From: Candidatus Nomurabacteria bacterium RIFCSPLOWO2_12_FULL_40_42
GTDB taxonomy: Bacteria; Patescibacteriota; Minisyncoccia; Phycocordibacterales; UBA9973
DNA: 33,651 bases
Direction of reading: 5' to 3'
NCBI GenBank assembly: GCA_001786195.1
Contig: MFVS01000003.1
Span: 1-33,651, forward strand
Each line of letters opens with the position of its first letter. Position 1 is the stretch's first letter. The notes under the pieces are model-generated. The model did not search any database and was not told where the DNA came from. It was given only the letters and a program-made list of their open reading frames with translations. A program made the position numbers and the translations under genes. Shown here in pieces: positions 7,987-17,439 of the stretch.

Positions 7987-8691
7987 ATGAATAACATTTG
8001 GCTTACTTGGGGTGACGTTTTCAATTCATCTCTACAAGAGTTGTGGTGGGGTTTTGTGCAATTTGCTCCTAAGCTTATTATCGCAATCATATTCTTCGTG
8101 GTCGGTTGGATTTTGGGTACCATTATTGCGCGGGCTCTCGAGCAGGTCTTCAACGCTTTAAAAATAGATAATCTTTTAAAATCTGTCGGGGTAGACGGTT
8201 TTTTCCGCCGAGCGGGAATGAATTTGAATTCTGGTTATTTTATCGGGCAAATCGTGAAGTGGTTTATAATCGTCGTTTTCCTTCTCCCATCGCTTAATCT
8301 AGTCCTAGGTCCGGACAATATGGTTGCATCCTTCTTAAAAGATGATGTGCTTTCATACTTGCCTCGTGTTGTAGTTGCAGCTCTTATCTTAATTATTGCC
8401 ACTATTGTTGCCGATGGCTTGTCCAGGACGGTCGTCGCCTCCACTCGAAGTATGAACCTGACCTCTGCCAACATGCTTGGCACTATTGCCAAGTACGCGG
8501 TTTGGATTTTCGCTTTCATTATCGCTCTTGGGCAACTCGGTGTGGCTGACTATTACATGAGCGTTCTATTTACCGGCATTATCGCAATGATCTCAATCGG
8601 CGGCGCGCTTGCCTTTGGCTTGGGCGGACGAAATGCGGCTGAAAAATTCATCTCCAAAGTGAGCGAGGAAGTTTCGCATCACGGTAGATAA
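7987..8691 (+). CDS. Multi-TM protein, MscS-like / conserved TM helix family
   Basis: Several TM helices; Gly/Ala-rich IGGALAFGLGGRNAAEKFISKV segment typical of the MscS-related TM-helix family. Confidence 0.7.
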   Translation: MNNIWLTWGDVFNSSLQELWWGFVQFAPKLIIAIIFFVVGWILGTIIARALEQVFNALKIDNLLKSVGVDGFFRRAGMNLNSGYFIGQIVKWFIIVVFLLPSLNLVLGPDNMVASFLKDDVLSYLPRVVVAALILIIATIVADGLSRTVVASTRSMNLTSANMLGTIAKYAVWIFAFIIALGQLGVADYYMSVLFTGIIAMISIGGALAFGLGGRNAAEKFISKVSEEVSHHGR

Positions 8692-8812
8692 GATAGATGT
8701 TAGTTTATAGCTAGTAAAGAAACAAGAACCCCAAAAAATGTCCCTAGTCGCTGTCGCGTTGATTTTTGGTTAAAAATAGGGTAGTATTTGGCTTTGCCCA
8801 TGGTGGCAGAAT

Positions 8813-10057
8813 ATGCTTACTTTATCGGATTATTTTCCAAAAGATACTGAATACTTTTATTCCTATCCATTAGGAGATACTATTTTTTTCTATAACGCCG
8901 GAGATCCTGTTGCCGACGAACTTATTTCAGCGCGACTTCTCGCCTGCGCCGGCAAACACATAAAAGTAGTTGTCTATAACAGCATATTAAGACACAAATC
9001 TTTGGAACTTTTGAGAAAAAATTCCGACATTTCTTTTATACCAAAAAAACAAATAATAGTCCTTCCTCCAACGATTAATGAGAAGACTCCAAGTTTAAAG
9101 AAGAATAAACTTATTGCAAAGGCTTTACTCAAGCAAATTTCTCATCGTACTTTAATTATGGCGCAACCGATGATGGATGAACGCATATTAAACGAATATC
9201 AGATGGATCCAAAGTTAAGTATTTGGCTTAATGATAAGAAAAATCTTGACCAATATGTTCCTGCCGAGTTTTTACCGAAACGATATGCGCAATTTAGGAA
9301 TGGTCAAGATTTTTTTGATTCAATTGGAAAGATGCCTCTTCCTTGCGTGGTGAAAATATCTGCTTCAAGTTCCGGTGAAGGAACCAGAATATGTTTAGAC
9401 CCCATTGATTTTAAAAAAGCCAAGAAAGATTTCAAAAAAAGAGCAGGAACCATATTCGTTGAGGAGTATATTTCTTATGTCCACAATTTTGGATTCCAAT
9501 TCGGCATACCTTTCAATAAGAAAAAAGCTCCACATGTCATAGGATACAACCATCAAGTAACTGCAGAGAACGGAGAATTTCTTGGTGGATTTATTTTTCA
9601 AGAAGAAAAACACAAAAAAATAAAGAAAATTAAGAAGTTCATAACGAAAGAAATCTTGCCCAAAATTCAAAAAATGGGATGGTATGGAGTCGGAGGTCTT
9701 GATGTACTTCTCAAATCTAATGGTAGATTCTATATTATAGACAGCAACTTCCGAACGACTGGAATGACAGCTTATATTTTTCTTACCAAAAACAAGTTGA
9801 TTACTAAATCAATCGTGAGCTTTACTGCTACGTTTCGCGGAACAAAAGAGGAATTTACAGACAAGGTTTTATCATTAAATAAAGGCAGAGATAAAGTACT
9901 CACTATTGTCTCTCTATCTAAAAGAAAAAATGAATATCGTTTCAACGGCGCGCTTTTATTTAATAAAAAAGAAGAAACGCTCCAACTAGCCGCTTCTCTG
10001 ATTGAAAGAGGTGTTAAATCGGAAATATTACGTATGCTTCGATTCTGGGAGTGCTAG
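8813..10057 (+). CDS. ATP-grasp domain protein
   Basis: PCVVKISASSSGEGTRICLD, GTIFVEEYI, GWYGVGGLDVLLKSNGRFYIIDSNFRTTGMT resemble an ATP-grasp core. Confidence 0.7.
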   Translation: MLTLSDYFPKDTEYFYSYPLGDTIFFYNAGDPVADELISARLLACAGKHIKVVVYNSILRHKSLELLRKNSDISFIPKKQIIVLPPTINEKTPSLKKNKLIAKALLKQISHRTLIMAQPMMDERILNEYQMDPKLSIWLNDKKNLDQYVPAEFLPKRYAQFRNGQDFFDSIGKMPLPCVVKISASSSGEGTRICLDPIDFKKAKKDFKKRAGTIFVEEYISYVHNFGFQFGIPFNKKKAPHVIGYNHQVTAENGEFLGGFIFQEEKHKKIKKIKKFITKEILPKIQKMGWYGVGGLDVLLKSNGRFYIIDSNFRTTGMTAYIFLTKNKLITKSIVSFTATFRGTKEEFTDKVLSLNKGRDKVLTIVSLSKRKNEYRFNGALLFNKKEETLQLAASLIERGVKSEILRMLRFWEC

Positions 10058-10162
10058 AAATTAATTGTGGTGAATTAATTTCCACTATCTTTTACATATG
10101 TTCGACATCGTGGAATTCTTAGAAACTTTGTGATCGCAAAAAATTTAATAAATAAATTTATC

Positions 10163-10245
10163 CTACGTTGCCTTCAAATCCTTGGTATCAATCTTTTTCA
10201 TCTGGAGCATCGCATCCAAGACTCGGCCGGCTTTGGCTTGATGGT
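10163..10245 (-). pseudogene. C-terminal fragment resembling a PhnB/VOC-family protein
   Basis: Minus-strand translation LHHQAKAGRVLDAMLQMKKIDTKDLKAT* with no N-terminal part found. Confidence 0.4.
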
Positions 10246-10340
10246 GTAATTTTTTGCATATATTTTTTTATTAGTTATTGATAATAATCCTTTGATTATA
10301 TCAGACGAAAAGTATATAGTGAACTAATAAAATAGAATTT

Positions 10341-10414
10341 TGGGAGATCGTCTAACGGTAGGACAATGGATTCTGGATCCATTTATCTAGGTTCGAATCC
10401 TAGTCTCCCAGCCA
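10341..10414 (+). tRNA. tRNA-Gln (CTG), CCA encoded
   Basis: TGGGAGA...TCTCCCA acceptor, anticodon loop TTCTGGA within ATGGA/TCCAT stem, GGTTCGAATCC T-arm, GCCA end. Confidence 0.93.
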
Positions 10415-10708
10415 ATTTTCACTTTTTGTGAAATCGTAAGATGTTGTCTCGGCGCAAAGCACCTCGGCATGGTATTTTTCCGCTTGGGCAATTTCCATTT
10501 TTTCATTTTCAAAATAATTGATTGAAGCGTTCGCCCTCACTTTATTTTCTGGCACTCCAAAATGTCTCGCCACCACAGATAATGCTCGGGTGTTCGCTTG
10601 ATTCCGTTCTGCTTTTTCACGCACAGAAATTTCAAAACGATCTTCCGATTTTTGGGCAAAAAATTCTTTTTTTTCTCCGGCTTTCACCTTCAAGTGGATA
10701 TATTGCAC
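10400..10708 (-). CDS. Chimeric ORF: DUF167/YggU-like N-terminus fused to a serine-recombinase C-terminal remnant
   Basis: MQYIHLKVKAGEKKEFF...ISVREKAERNQANTRALSVVARHFGVPENKVR is DUF167-like; ANASINYFENEK..AQAE and KYHAEVLCAETTS match the recombinase at 32417-33651. Confidence 0.65.
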   Translation of the reverse strand: MQYIHLKVKAGEKKEFFAQKSEDRFEISVREKAERNQANTRALSVVARHFGVPENKVRANASINYFENEKMEIAQAEKYHAEVLCAETTSYDFTKSENWLGD

Positions 10709-10775
10709 TTTGCATAAATTATAACCCCAGTCAAGGAAATTTTCAGAGATAAAAAGTGGAAAACTTCTTATTATT

Positions 10776-11711
10776 CTATAAACTTTTTATTCCGCATTTG
10801 TCTCTGAGCGCTTCAAGATCGGTTCCAGCCAAAGCTTCGTTGCCGCCTTGATTCAGCTTGTACATAATGGCTTTTGGATCATCCACGTGCGAGAGGTCAA
10901 GAGCGTGACCAAGCTCGTGCGCGAGAACCCGCACGAGCTTGGTTTTACTTTGAAATTCATAAATATCTATTTCTCGCTTTGATCCGTCGGTGTAATACAC
11001 TCCTTCCTCAAAAGATTCCCCGCGCGAAGCGCCAACTGTGTTATATTTTTCAACCGAAAGATTGAGCGTGTCCGCCAGGCGGTTCAACACCACCACCATA
11101 GAATTTATCCGGTCCATCATTTCTTTAATCTTTGCCTCTTCATCCCGAAGCTTGGAAGATTCCGCTTCCAGTTTCATCTTTTCGGATTCTAATTTTTGGT
11201 ATTCAAACTCGGGCGCCCCGCCGCGCGCATTCCAGTATTTGACTTCTTTTTCGTAAGCTTTCCTCCTTTCATTGAAATCCTCCGCCGCTTTGTCAAAATT
11301 TTCTTTTTCCGGTTCAAATTCAGACTTGGTCTCTAGAAATTTTGCCTTGAGCGAATCATACGAAGCTCTGTTTTCTTTTACGACAATACCAAGACTTTTC
11401 AATTTGTTGGTTGCCGCTTGGCGATAGTCATAAACAAGATTAACTTCCAAAATGCCGCCCTTCTTAGAGTTTTCTTGATAAACAAACAAATCTTTTTCAA
11501 TGGGCTTTTCCCAAATAGACTCCGCCTCTTTAAGGGCATTAATAAAATAATCTCTGGAAATTCCAAACCGCTCGTCAAAAGCGACAAGCGAATAAGAAAT
11601 CGGGTTTTTGCACGGACGAGCGGAAACAGCATTGATAACAATGTCTTGAAAAAGATACCAAACCACTCCGAGAGTAAGGAGAAGGGTCAAAATTTTAAAA
11701 GTCTTTCTCAC
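10776..11711 (-). CDS. Membrane-anchored zinc metallopeptidase (matrixin-like) with coiled coil
   Basis: HELGHALDLSHVDDPKAIMY (HExxHxxxxxH plus Met-turn); N-terminal hydrophobic segment. Confidence 0.8.
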   Translation of the reverse strand: MRKTFKILTLLLTLGVVWYLFQDIVINAVSARPCKNPISYSLVAFDERFGISRDYFINALKEAESIWEKPIEKDLFVYQENSKKGGILEVNLVYDYRQAATNKLKSLGIVVKENRASYDSLKAKFLETKSEFEPEKENFDKAAEDFNERRKAYEKEVKYWNARGGAPEFEYQKLESEKMKLEAESSKLRDEEAKIKEMMDRINSMVVVLNRLADTLNLSVEKYNTVGASRGESFEEGVYYTDGSKREIDIYEFQSKTKLVRVLAHELGHALDLSHVDDPKAIMYKLNQGGNEALAGTDLEALRDKCGIKSL

Positions 11712-11778
11712 AATTGCTATAATTTTGATTAAGTTCCAAGCTGTTTTGCGCGCAATTATGTAGAATCAATCCTGTCTA

Positions 11779-13452
11779 TCAGAACGACGACTCAAATCCT
11801 TCTGGACGAGGCGTGCCGTTTATAAGTGTTGATCCATAATACTTGACATTATCTTTTAGATTATATGGGATAGAAAGAATTGTCTGAGAAGATCCAGAAT
11901 TTTTTCTAATAATGAAATGGTTTGGCAGGGGGGTATTTGGATCAATAACACTAAAATCGCCAACACGATACCAATTATTTTGATATCTGTAGTAAACAGC
12001 AGAAACCGAACATGGAGATGGACATTCCATTTTTAAAATTTCATCTAAACGAGCAAGAGGACTTGGCGCTTGTGTTATTGCATCATCATTAATAGAACCG
12101 AAGGAATATGTTCCCGACACTACAGAAAAATAATTATCCATGTTAGAAAAAAGTGTGTACTTTTTCGGAAGAAGCGGACAAGTACCGAGTGCGGTACAGT
12201 TCCTCCAAAAAATGCCATAATCATCGATATTAACCACTCCATCACCGTTAATGTCCGCGATGGAATTAACCGTGTTATAATATTGTTTAAGTGTTTCGTA
12301 ATCCTGTCCATCAATTGAATCCGAACTGTTAAAATCTCCGCCTAAAAGTTTATTTGTTCCCGTAAAATTAATGGCGGTTTGATTATTGGAAAATACCGCT
12401 GGCAATTTCACCCTCATATTCCAAGAAGTTTCTGCGCTTAATGCAATTGTTCCGAAAGGCACATCGTTTAATGAATAGTTAAAATCTGCTCCAGATTCGT
12501 TGGATAATGATGAATTCCAAGTTTTTAAGATAGTGTCATCTTGAGATGTTGCAATAAAAACAACAGTCCTAGCATGAGAGGTAGCTCTAGGTGGAAAACT
12601 AGATTGCAAATCGTATCCATCAAGTTCCACTTGACCGGTAATAACCAGATTTGTGGCCGGAATAGAAATGATGGGGAGTTGTTGGAAAGAGCAAATCGGG
12701 AATGTGTTTGTTATACCCGATATATATCCTTTAATATACCAAATATCCACGGTTGTGACATTGCCAACCAAATCAACATTCGAACGAATATTATCTCTCT
12801 CGGAAGGGATTGTTATTCCTAAAATATTTCTTCTAATAATATCTATATCTGCAACAGTTACAAAACCATCATCATCAACATCACCATAATGACCGCAAGG
12901 GGGTGGTAATTGTGATGGCGGAGGTGGCGAAGTAGCATTACTTACTAAATTCACACACCCCAAACCATTCCAGACCTGTGGAAACACACATCCTTGTTGA
13001 GTGTTTAAGGCGGTAATCCCCGCCTCACTCCCAGTATATATAGGATCTCCGGTTTTGCTTGAATAAGCGAAGAAAGAAGCGCCTTCGCCATTCGGTATGG
13101 TTTCATCGTTGTAGTAATAATAGCGAGTATTGTCGGGAGGTTGCGGAACAGCCGAAAGGACTTTGGCTTTAACCAATTCTTGCATAGCGCTATCGTATTG
13201 AGGAGTTCCGCTTTCAACCACAGAAACAACTCCTTCTTTTAAACTTGCTGGCGCTTGTCCGAAAGTGTCGGTATAAAGATTAAGGGCTGTGCCGACTTCG
13301 CGGACTTCCACTTTTTTCCGGGTATCCGCGGCCTGAGCCCGGCTGGAACTGAAAGAAGCGAAAACAATCGACGAAAGCAAAGTAACTATGGAAATAACGA
13401 CGAGCAATTCAATAAGAGTGAAACCGGAAGATTTAGAATTTATTTTATTCAT
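11779..13452 (-). CDS. Type IV pilin-like protein with two dockerin-like regions
   Basis: SSGFTLIELLVVISIVTLLSSIVFASF prepilin signal; GDVDDDGFVTVADIDIIRRNILG, NVDLVGNVTTVDIWYIKGYISG, GDFNSSDSIDGQDYETLKQYY, DINGDGVVNIDDYGIFWRNC. Start moved to MNKINSKSSGF. Confidence 0.8.
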   Translation of the reverse strand: MNKINSKSSGFTLIELLVVISIVTLLSSIVFASFSSSRAQAADTRKKVEVREVGTALNLYTDTFGQAPASLKEGVVSVVESGTPQYDSAMQELVKAKVLSAVPQPPDNTRYYYYNDETIPNGEGASFFAYSSKTGDPIYTGSEAGITALNTQQGCVFPQVWNGLGCVNLVSNATSPPPPSQLPPPCGHYGDVDDDGFVTVADIDIIRRNILGITIPSERDNIRSNVDLVGNVTTVDIWYIKGYISGITNTFPICSFQQLPIISIPATNLVITGQVELDGYDLQSSFPPRATSHARTVVFIATSQDDTILKTWNSSLSNESGADFNYSLNDVPFGTIALSAETSWNMRVKLPAVFSNNQTAINFTGTNKLLGGDFNSSDSIDGQDYETLKQYYNTVNSIADINGDGVVNIDDYGIFWRNCTALGTCPLLPKKYTLFSNMDNYFSVVSGTYSFGSINDDAITQAPSPLARLDEILKMECPSPCSVSAVYYRYQNNWYRVGDFSVIDPNTPLPNHFIIRKNSGSSQTILSIPYNLKDNVKYYGSTLINGTPRPEGFESSF

Positions 13453-13649
13453 ATTGACAGCTAATATTTTCAGGTTAAATATTTGATAATGACAAAGCTG
13501 GCAAACAGATCTGAAATTATCACAGCTACCATGATAATGTAAACAGAACGAGGTAGCTTCACTTCCGGATGAAACAGCCGCGCCCAAAAATTTTTTATCT
13601 CAAATTTTTTCATAAAAAACGGCGGTTAAAATAATAATGCTTGCAATGA

Positions 13650-13971
13650 TTATATCATTGCTATAATTTTTTGCACTATCAATAAAGATATCTGACTCGG
13701 CGGGCGGCTTCCGATCAAAAAGAAATAAAGGGAAGCCAGAAACATGAGTATAATGAACCCCAAAAGCACGTATTCCGCCTTTTTAGGATTATCAACTTTC
13801 CCCTTCGACCATTTCATTACCCATTCCACCATCGTGGAAGTGTTCTTGATTTCGGAAGGTTCTGGATATTCAAGTATTTCCTCTGGCCCAGCTTTTTCCT
13901 CAAATTCTTTCAGAGCTTTCTCGATTTCCGGATTCCCCTCCAGATTCAAATTCTTACTATCCATAGGCATA
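13650..13971 (-). CDS. Small TM protein with N-terminal 'EGNxxIEKALKEFEEKAG' motif (start approximate)
   Basis: MPMDSKNLNLEGNPEIEKALKEFEEKAG... plus C-terminal TM AEYVLLGFIILMFLASLYFFLIG. Confidence 0.6.
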
Positions 13972-14265
13972 TTATACACTAAGTTGTAAGAATTGTAAGC
14001 GTTCTTCACAATTCCTGGGGATAAAAATAATCTGTTAATTGCTCCAAGGGAGTTCGACTGCTAATTCCCTACGAGAGATTAAGTTCGCTTCCCAACTTTG
14101 AACAATATCTAAAACCGGGAATCACCGCTAATATTTTGACTGCTCTTTCTGTAAAGCAAAGCGACAACGAATCTGCTCAAAAAATGCAAATTGCCAAGTC
14201 GAAATTATTCAAAAACCTCACCTTGTGATATATTTATTTGAGTATCATTCTTGGATTAGAAAATA

Positions 14266-14460
14266 CTATTCCTCGAGAACTTGCTTGAGGAAGGTGGCAG
14301 AAGAATACTGGCTTCTGTCGGGTAGGATAGCCGCGTATAGTTCCCTTGAAAAATCATCAATCGCCACATAGAGCGTTTCCGGCTTGTCAGAGAGTTTCTC
14401 TCCTTCAAGCATGGGAAGCTTCACACTTTTATGAATTGTCATGTTGTTTACTTTACCCAA
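14266..14460 (-). pseudogene. rve/DDE integrase-type transposase fragment
   Basis: LYVAIDDFSRELYAAILPDRSQYSSATFLKQVLEE resembles an integrase-core beta-strand; only 64 aa. Confidence 0.6.
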
Positions 14461-14507
14461 AAAATGTTAAAGTGTTAACAACGCTTACAATTCTTACAAC
14501 TAAACCC

Positions 14508-15251
14508 ATGAAAAAATTTCGAATTTTTCTTTTAATTCTCATAATCATTGGAGTCATTTTGCTTCTTACTCAAAAGTTTTGGGTGCCGAAGTTGGTTAAC
14601 CAGATTCTTATCTGGGAGAGGACTTTGCCGGAAAAGATAATTCCTTCCAAAGAGGAACCGAAGACAGTAACACCGCCTACTATCACCACCAAAAAAATAA
14701 CGGAAGAAAATTTTAGCAGCACGGTGCCGGTGATTTTGGGTTCGAGCGCGGTCGCAGTCCAGGCCCGGGCGTATATCGATAAAACTATTTCCGAATTTAG
14801 AAAAGAGGCGAATAACGGAGGTTATGAGATTAATATTGACGCAAAATATATCAAGAGCGACAAGACAGAATCAATTGTGCTAAGTGTCTATTCTTACACT
14901 GGAGGCGCGCATGGGAGCTCAATCTATAAAGTCATAACAGTTGACATAAAAAATGGAAAAATTCTGGCTCTTTCGGATGTTATAAAAAAAGATCAGCAAA
15001 AATCTTTTACTGAATTTGTGAAAAAAGAATTAAATGCTTGGCGATATCCAGATGGGGGCGATGAGTCTGTTGTGTTTCCGGAGACAGTCAAAGATTTAAC
15101 ATTCTCTTCTTTTTCAAATTGGTCTTTAGAAGAAAATGAGAACGACAAAAACTTAATTATTTATTTCGATCAAGCTACAATTGGACCAGGTGTGTTGGGA
15201 CCAGTCGCTTGGGTGCTACCACAAGATAAAATAAAAGATTTCTTGCAATGA
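14508..15251 (+). CDS. DUF3298/RsiV-like membrane-anchored protein
   Basis: N-terminal TM; SYTGGAHGSSIYKVITVDIKNGKILALSDV typical of DUF3298/DUF4163; ATG at 14508 preferred over upstream start. Confidence 0.7.
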   Translation: MKKFRIFLLILIIIGVILLLTQKFWVPKLVNQILIWERTLPEKIIPSKEEPKTVTPPTITTKKITEENFSSTVPVILGSSAVAVQARAYIDKTISEFRKEANNGGYEINIDAKYIKSDKTESIVLSVYSYTGGAHGSSIYKVITVDIKNGKILALSDVIKKDQQKSFTEFVKKELNAWRYPDGGDESVVFPETVKDLTFSSFSNWSLEENENDKNLIIYFDQATIGPGVLGPVAWVLPQDKIKDFLQ

Positions 15252-16411
15252 AAAAAAAAGTTACCCGGCATTCTTTAATTCTAATTTTTTTAGCTCTTTT
15301 ACTTTTTACTTTGTTTTTTGTGTTGCCTAGGCTCTTTGGCAGTGTTTCTTACAAACAAGGTGAGCAAATGGTGCAAGAAAAACAAGAAAAAAAGCAAAAT
15401 TCGGGAGCAGTAGTTGTTTTTCCACCACTTGATAAAGTGGCTTATGATACAAAAATGTTGGAACTGGCCAACAATCCGTCTCCGCCGGAGCCTACCACCA
15501 AAATAGTCAAAGACCCAAAAACGGGGGAGAAAACTACCGTGGTTGTTCCAGCCAAACCAGCTCCAGCATATCCTTGGCCAGTCAAGGCCGTGTATCCAAA
15601 TGCGGGTGCTATTTTACCTTTTAACCGCATAATTGCTTATTATGGTAATTTATATTCTAAAAAAATGGGAGTTCTCGGGGAGTATCCGGAAGGAGAAATG
15701 CTGGCCAAACTAAATAGAGAGGTAAAAAAATGGGAAGCGGCGGATCCAAAGACCCCGGTCGTCCCGGCGCTACATTATATCGCTGTGGTGGCGCAAGGGA
15801 GTCCAGGCAAAGATGGCCAGTATCGAGCTCGGATGCCGGATTCGGAGATAGACAAAGTGCTCGCAATTGCAGATAAGATACCTGCCCGTCCGGCAGGCGG
15901 GAATGGAATAGTTTTTTTGGATATTCAAGTTGGGTTTAGCACTATAGAAGTTGAGTTGCCGAGACTGGAAAAATATTTAAAATTACCCAATGTGCATTTG
16001 GGAATGGATGCGGAATTTTCTATGAAGACCGGCATCCGCCCTGGGAAAATTGTCGGCACTTTTGACGCGGCGGATATAAATTTCGCGGCCAACTATTTAG
16101 CCAAAATTGTCAAAGAAAACAATTTGCCGCCGAAGGTTCTGGTGGTGCATCGCTATACCCAAAAAATGATTACGAATTATAAAGCGATCAAGCCACTGCC
16201 TGAGGTGCAGATAGTGATGCACATGGACGGCTGGGGCGGGAAGGCGAAAAAAATCGGCACCTATAGAAACTTTATTTATCCGGAGCCGGTTCAATTCACC
16301 GGTTTCAAATTATTTTATAAAAATGATGTTCTCACACCAGGCACGACTTTGATGACTCCGGAGGATCTACTCAAATTAAGCCCGCGGCCCATTTATATAC
16401 AATATCAATAG
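15248..16411 (+). CDS. Membrane-anchored hypothetical protein (possible TIM-barrel-like)
   Basis: N-terminal TM; long ORF; overlaps preceding stop by 4 nt; contains in-frame palindrome 15881-15897. Confidence 0.6.
   Translation: MKKKVTRHSLILIFLALLLFTLFFVLPRLFGSVSYKQGEQMVQEKQEKKQNSGAVVVFPPLDKVAYDTKMLELANNPSPPEPTTKIVKDPKTGEKTTVVVPAKPAPAYPWPVKAVYPNAGAILPFNRIIAYYGNLYSKKMGVLGEYPEGEMLAKLNREVKKWEAADPKTPVVPALHYIAVVAQGSPGKDGQYRARMPDSEIDKVLAIADKIPARPAGGNGIVFLDIQVGFSTIEVELPRLEKYLKLPNVHLGMDAEFSMKTGIRPGKIVGTFDAADINFAANYLAKIVKENNLPPKVLVVHRYTQKMITNYKAIKPLPEVQIVMHMDGWGGKAKKIGTYRNFIYPEPVQFTGFKLFYKNDVLTPGTTLMTPEDLLKLSPRPIYIQYQ
15881..15897. repeat. In-frame CCTGCC...GGCAGG palindrome inside CDS
   Basis: cctgcccgtccggcagg encodes PARPAG. 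Confidence 0.75.
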
Positions 16412-16533
16412 TTATGTTACAATTGAAGGCAATACTTGTCCCGTTAAAAAATCAACGAGATTGGTATTGAAGATGAAAATTATTAATTAAATTTTTTAAT
16501 GGGAAGAAAAACTTTGTAAAGTGATAAAACAAA

Positions 16534-16923
16534 ATGGATTCTTTAAAAGAAAAAAAGGCATTTTCACTAATAGCTCGAATAAAAAGTGCAAATCACGCAT
16601 GGCGGGGAATAGGTATTTTGATTAAGACTAGTCATAATGCGTGGGGGCATATTTTTATTGGGTTACTAGCTATATATCTTGGTTTTATTTTGGATATTTC
16701 AAACACTGAATGGTTATTTCTTGTGTTCACTATTGGCGTAGTGATTATCGCCGAGGCTTTTAATACGGCTATTGAAATAGATATAAATCTTACTTCACCT
16801 GAATATCATCCTTACGCTCGAGATACCAAAGACGTAGCTGCGGGTGCAGTACTTATATCAGCAATACTGTCTATTGTTGTTGCCTGCTTTATCTTTTTGC
16901 CAAAGATTTTAGCTGTGATATAA
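16534..16923 (+). CDS. dgkA: Diacylglycerol/undecaprenol kinase family protein
   Basis: EAFNTAIEIDINLTSPEYHPYARDTKDVAAGAVLISAI signature; three TM segments. Confidence 0.85.
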   Translation: MDSLKEKKAFSLIARIKSANHAWRGIGILIKTSHNAWGHIFIGLLAIYLGFILDISNTEWLFLVFTIGVVIIAEAFNTAIEIDINLTSPEYHPYARDTKDVAAGAVLISAILSIVVACFIFLPKILAVI

Positions 16924-16931
16924 TTCAAAAA

Positions 16932-17324
16932 ATGGATAACAATATAAAAATTTTCGTTTCGGTAGTTGGTGTTTTAATTTTAGTAACAATTGCCACAGTA
17001 ATAATCAGGGGGAGCGGCAATAACCTGCCGCCGGAGCCAGGCAAGTACGACGCTTTTGCCACCTGTCTCAAGGACAAAGGCGCGGTGTTTTACGGAGCTT
17101 TTTGGTGTACGCATTGTCAAGCGCAAAAGAAACTTTTCGGCTCGTCGCAAAAACTCTTGCCGTATGTCGAATGTTCTACTCCGGATGCTTCAGGCCAAAC
17201 TCAAGCTTGCATTGATAAAAAGATTACCGGCTATCCGACTTGGGAGTTTGCCGACGGGTCGCGCTTGACGGAAGAAATTCCACTTGCACAATTAGCTGAA
17301 AAAACTTTCTGTGAATTGCCTTAA
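16932..17324 (+). CDS. Thioredoxin-like membrane-anchored protein (CTHC)
   Basis: VFYGAFWCTHCQAQKKLFG...ITGYPTWEFADG. Confidence 0.8.
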   Translation: MDNNIKIFVSVVGVLILVTIATVIIRGSGNNLPPEPGKYDAFATCLKDKGAVFYGAFWCTHCQAQKKLFGSSQKLLPYVECSTPDASGQTQACIDKKITGYPTWEFADGSRLTEEIPLAQLAEKTFCELP

Positions 17325-17439
17325 TCCCGAACGAAATCGCGGACGCATAAGCAAAAATATTATGATTTATATAAAAATTATTATTAATAACAAAATAGGA
17401 AACGTAGCGTAAGCGTACGCGTCCTATTTCGTACGGGAT
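17325..17439. repeat. Inverted-repeat element C (TCCCGAACGAAATCGCGGACGC...GCGTCCTATTTCGTACGGGAT)
   Basis: Fills the entire interval between the TAA of the Trx-like gene and the ATG of dsbB; arms match apart from one substitution, one 2-nt indel and one further mismatch. Confidence 0.8.

Noticed and set aside
11399-13464. Overlapping short ORFs on the strand opposite the pilin/dockerin and metallopeptidase genes
   Set aside because: Shadow ORFs within longer ORFs that have recognisable domains.
14041-14228. Plus-strand translation GVRLLIPYERLSSLPNFEQYLKPGITANILTALSVKQSDNESAQKMQIAKSKLFKNLTL*
   Set aside because: Looks protein-like but has no start and no recognised family; may be a gene remnant, too weak to call.
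15251-15259. A9 tract right after the ATG of the 15248 ORF as a phase switch
   Set aside because: Poly-A encoding Lys near the N-terminus is common in AT-rich genomes; no alternative frame with a better signal was seen.
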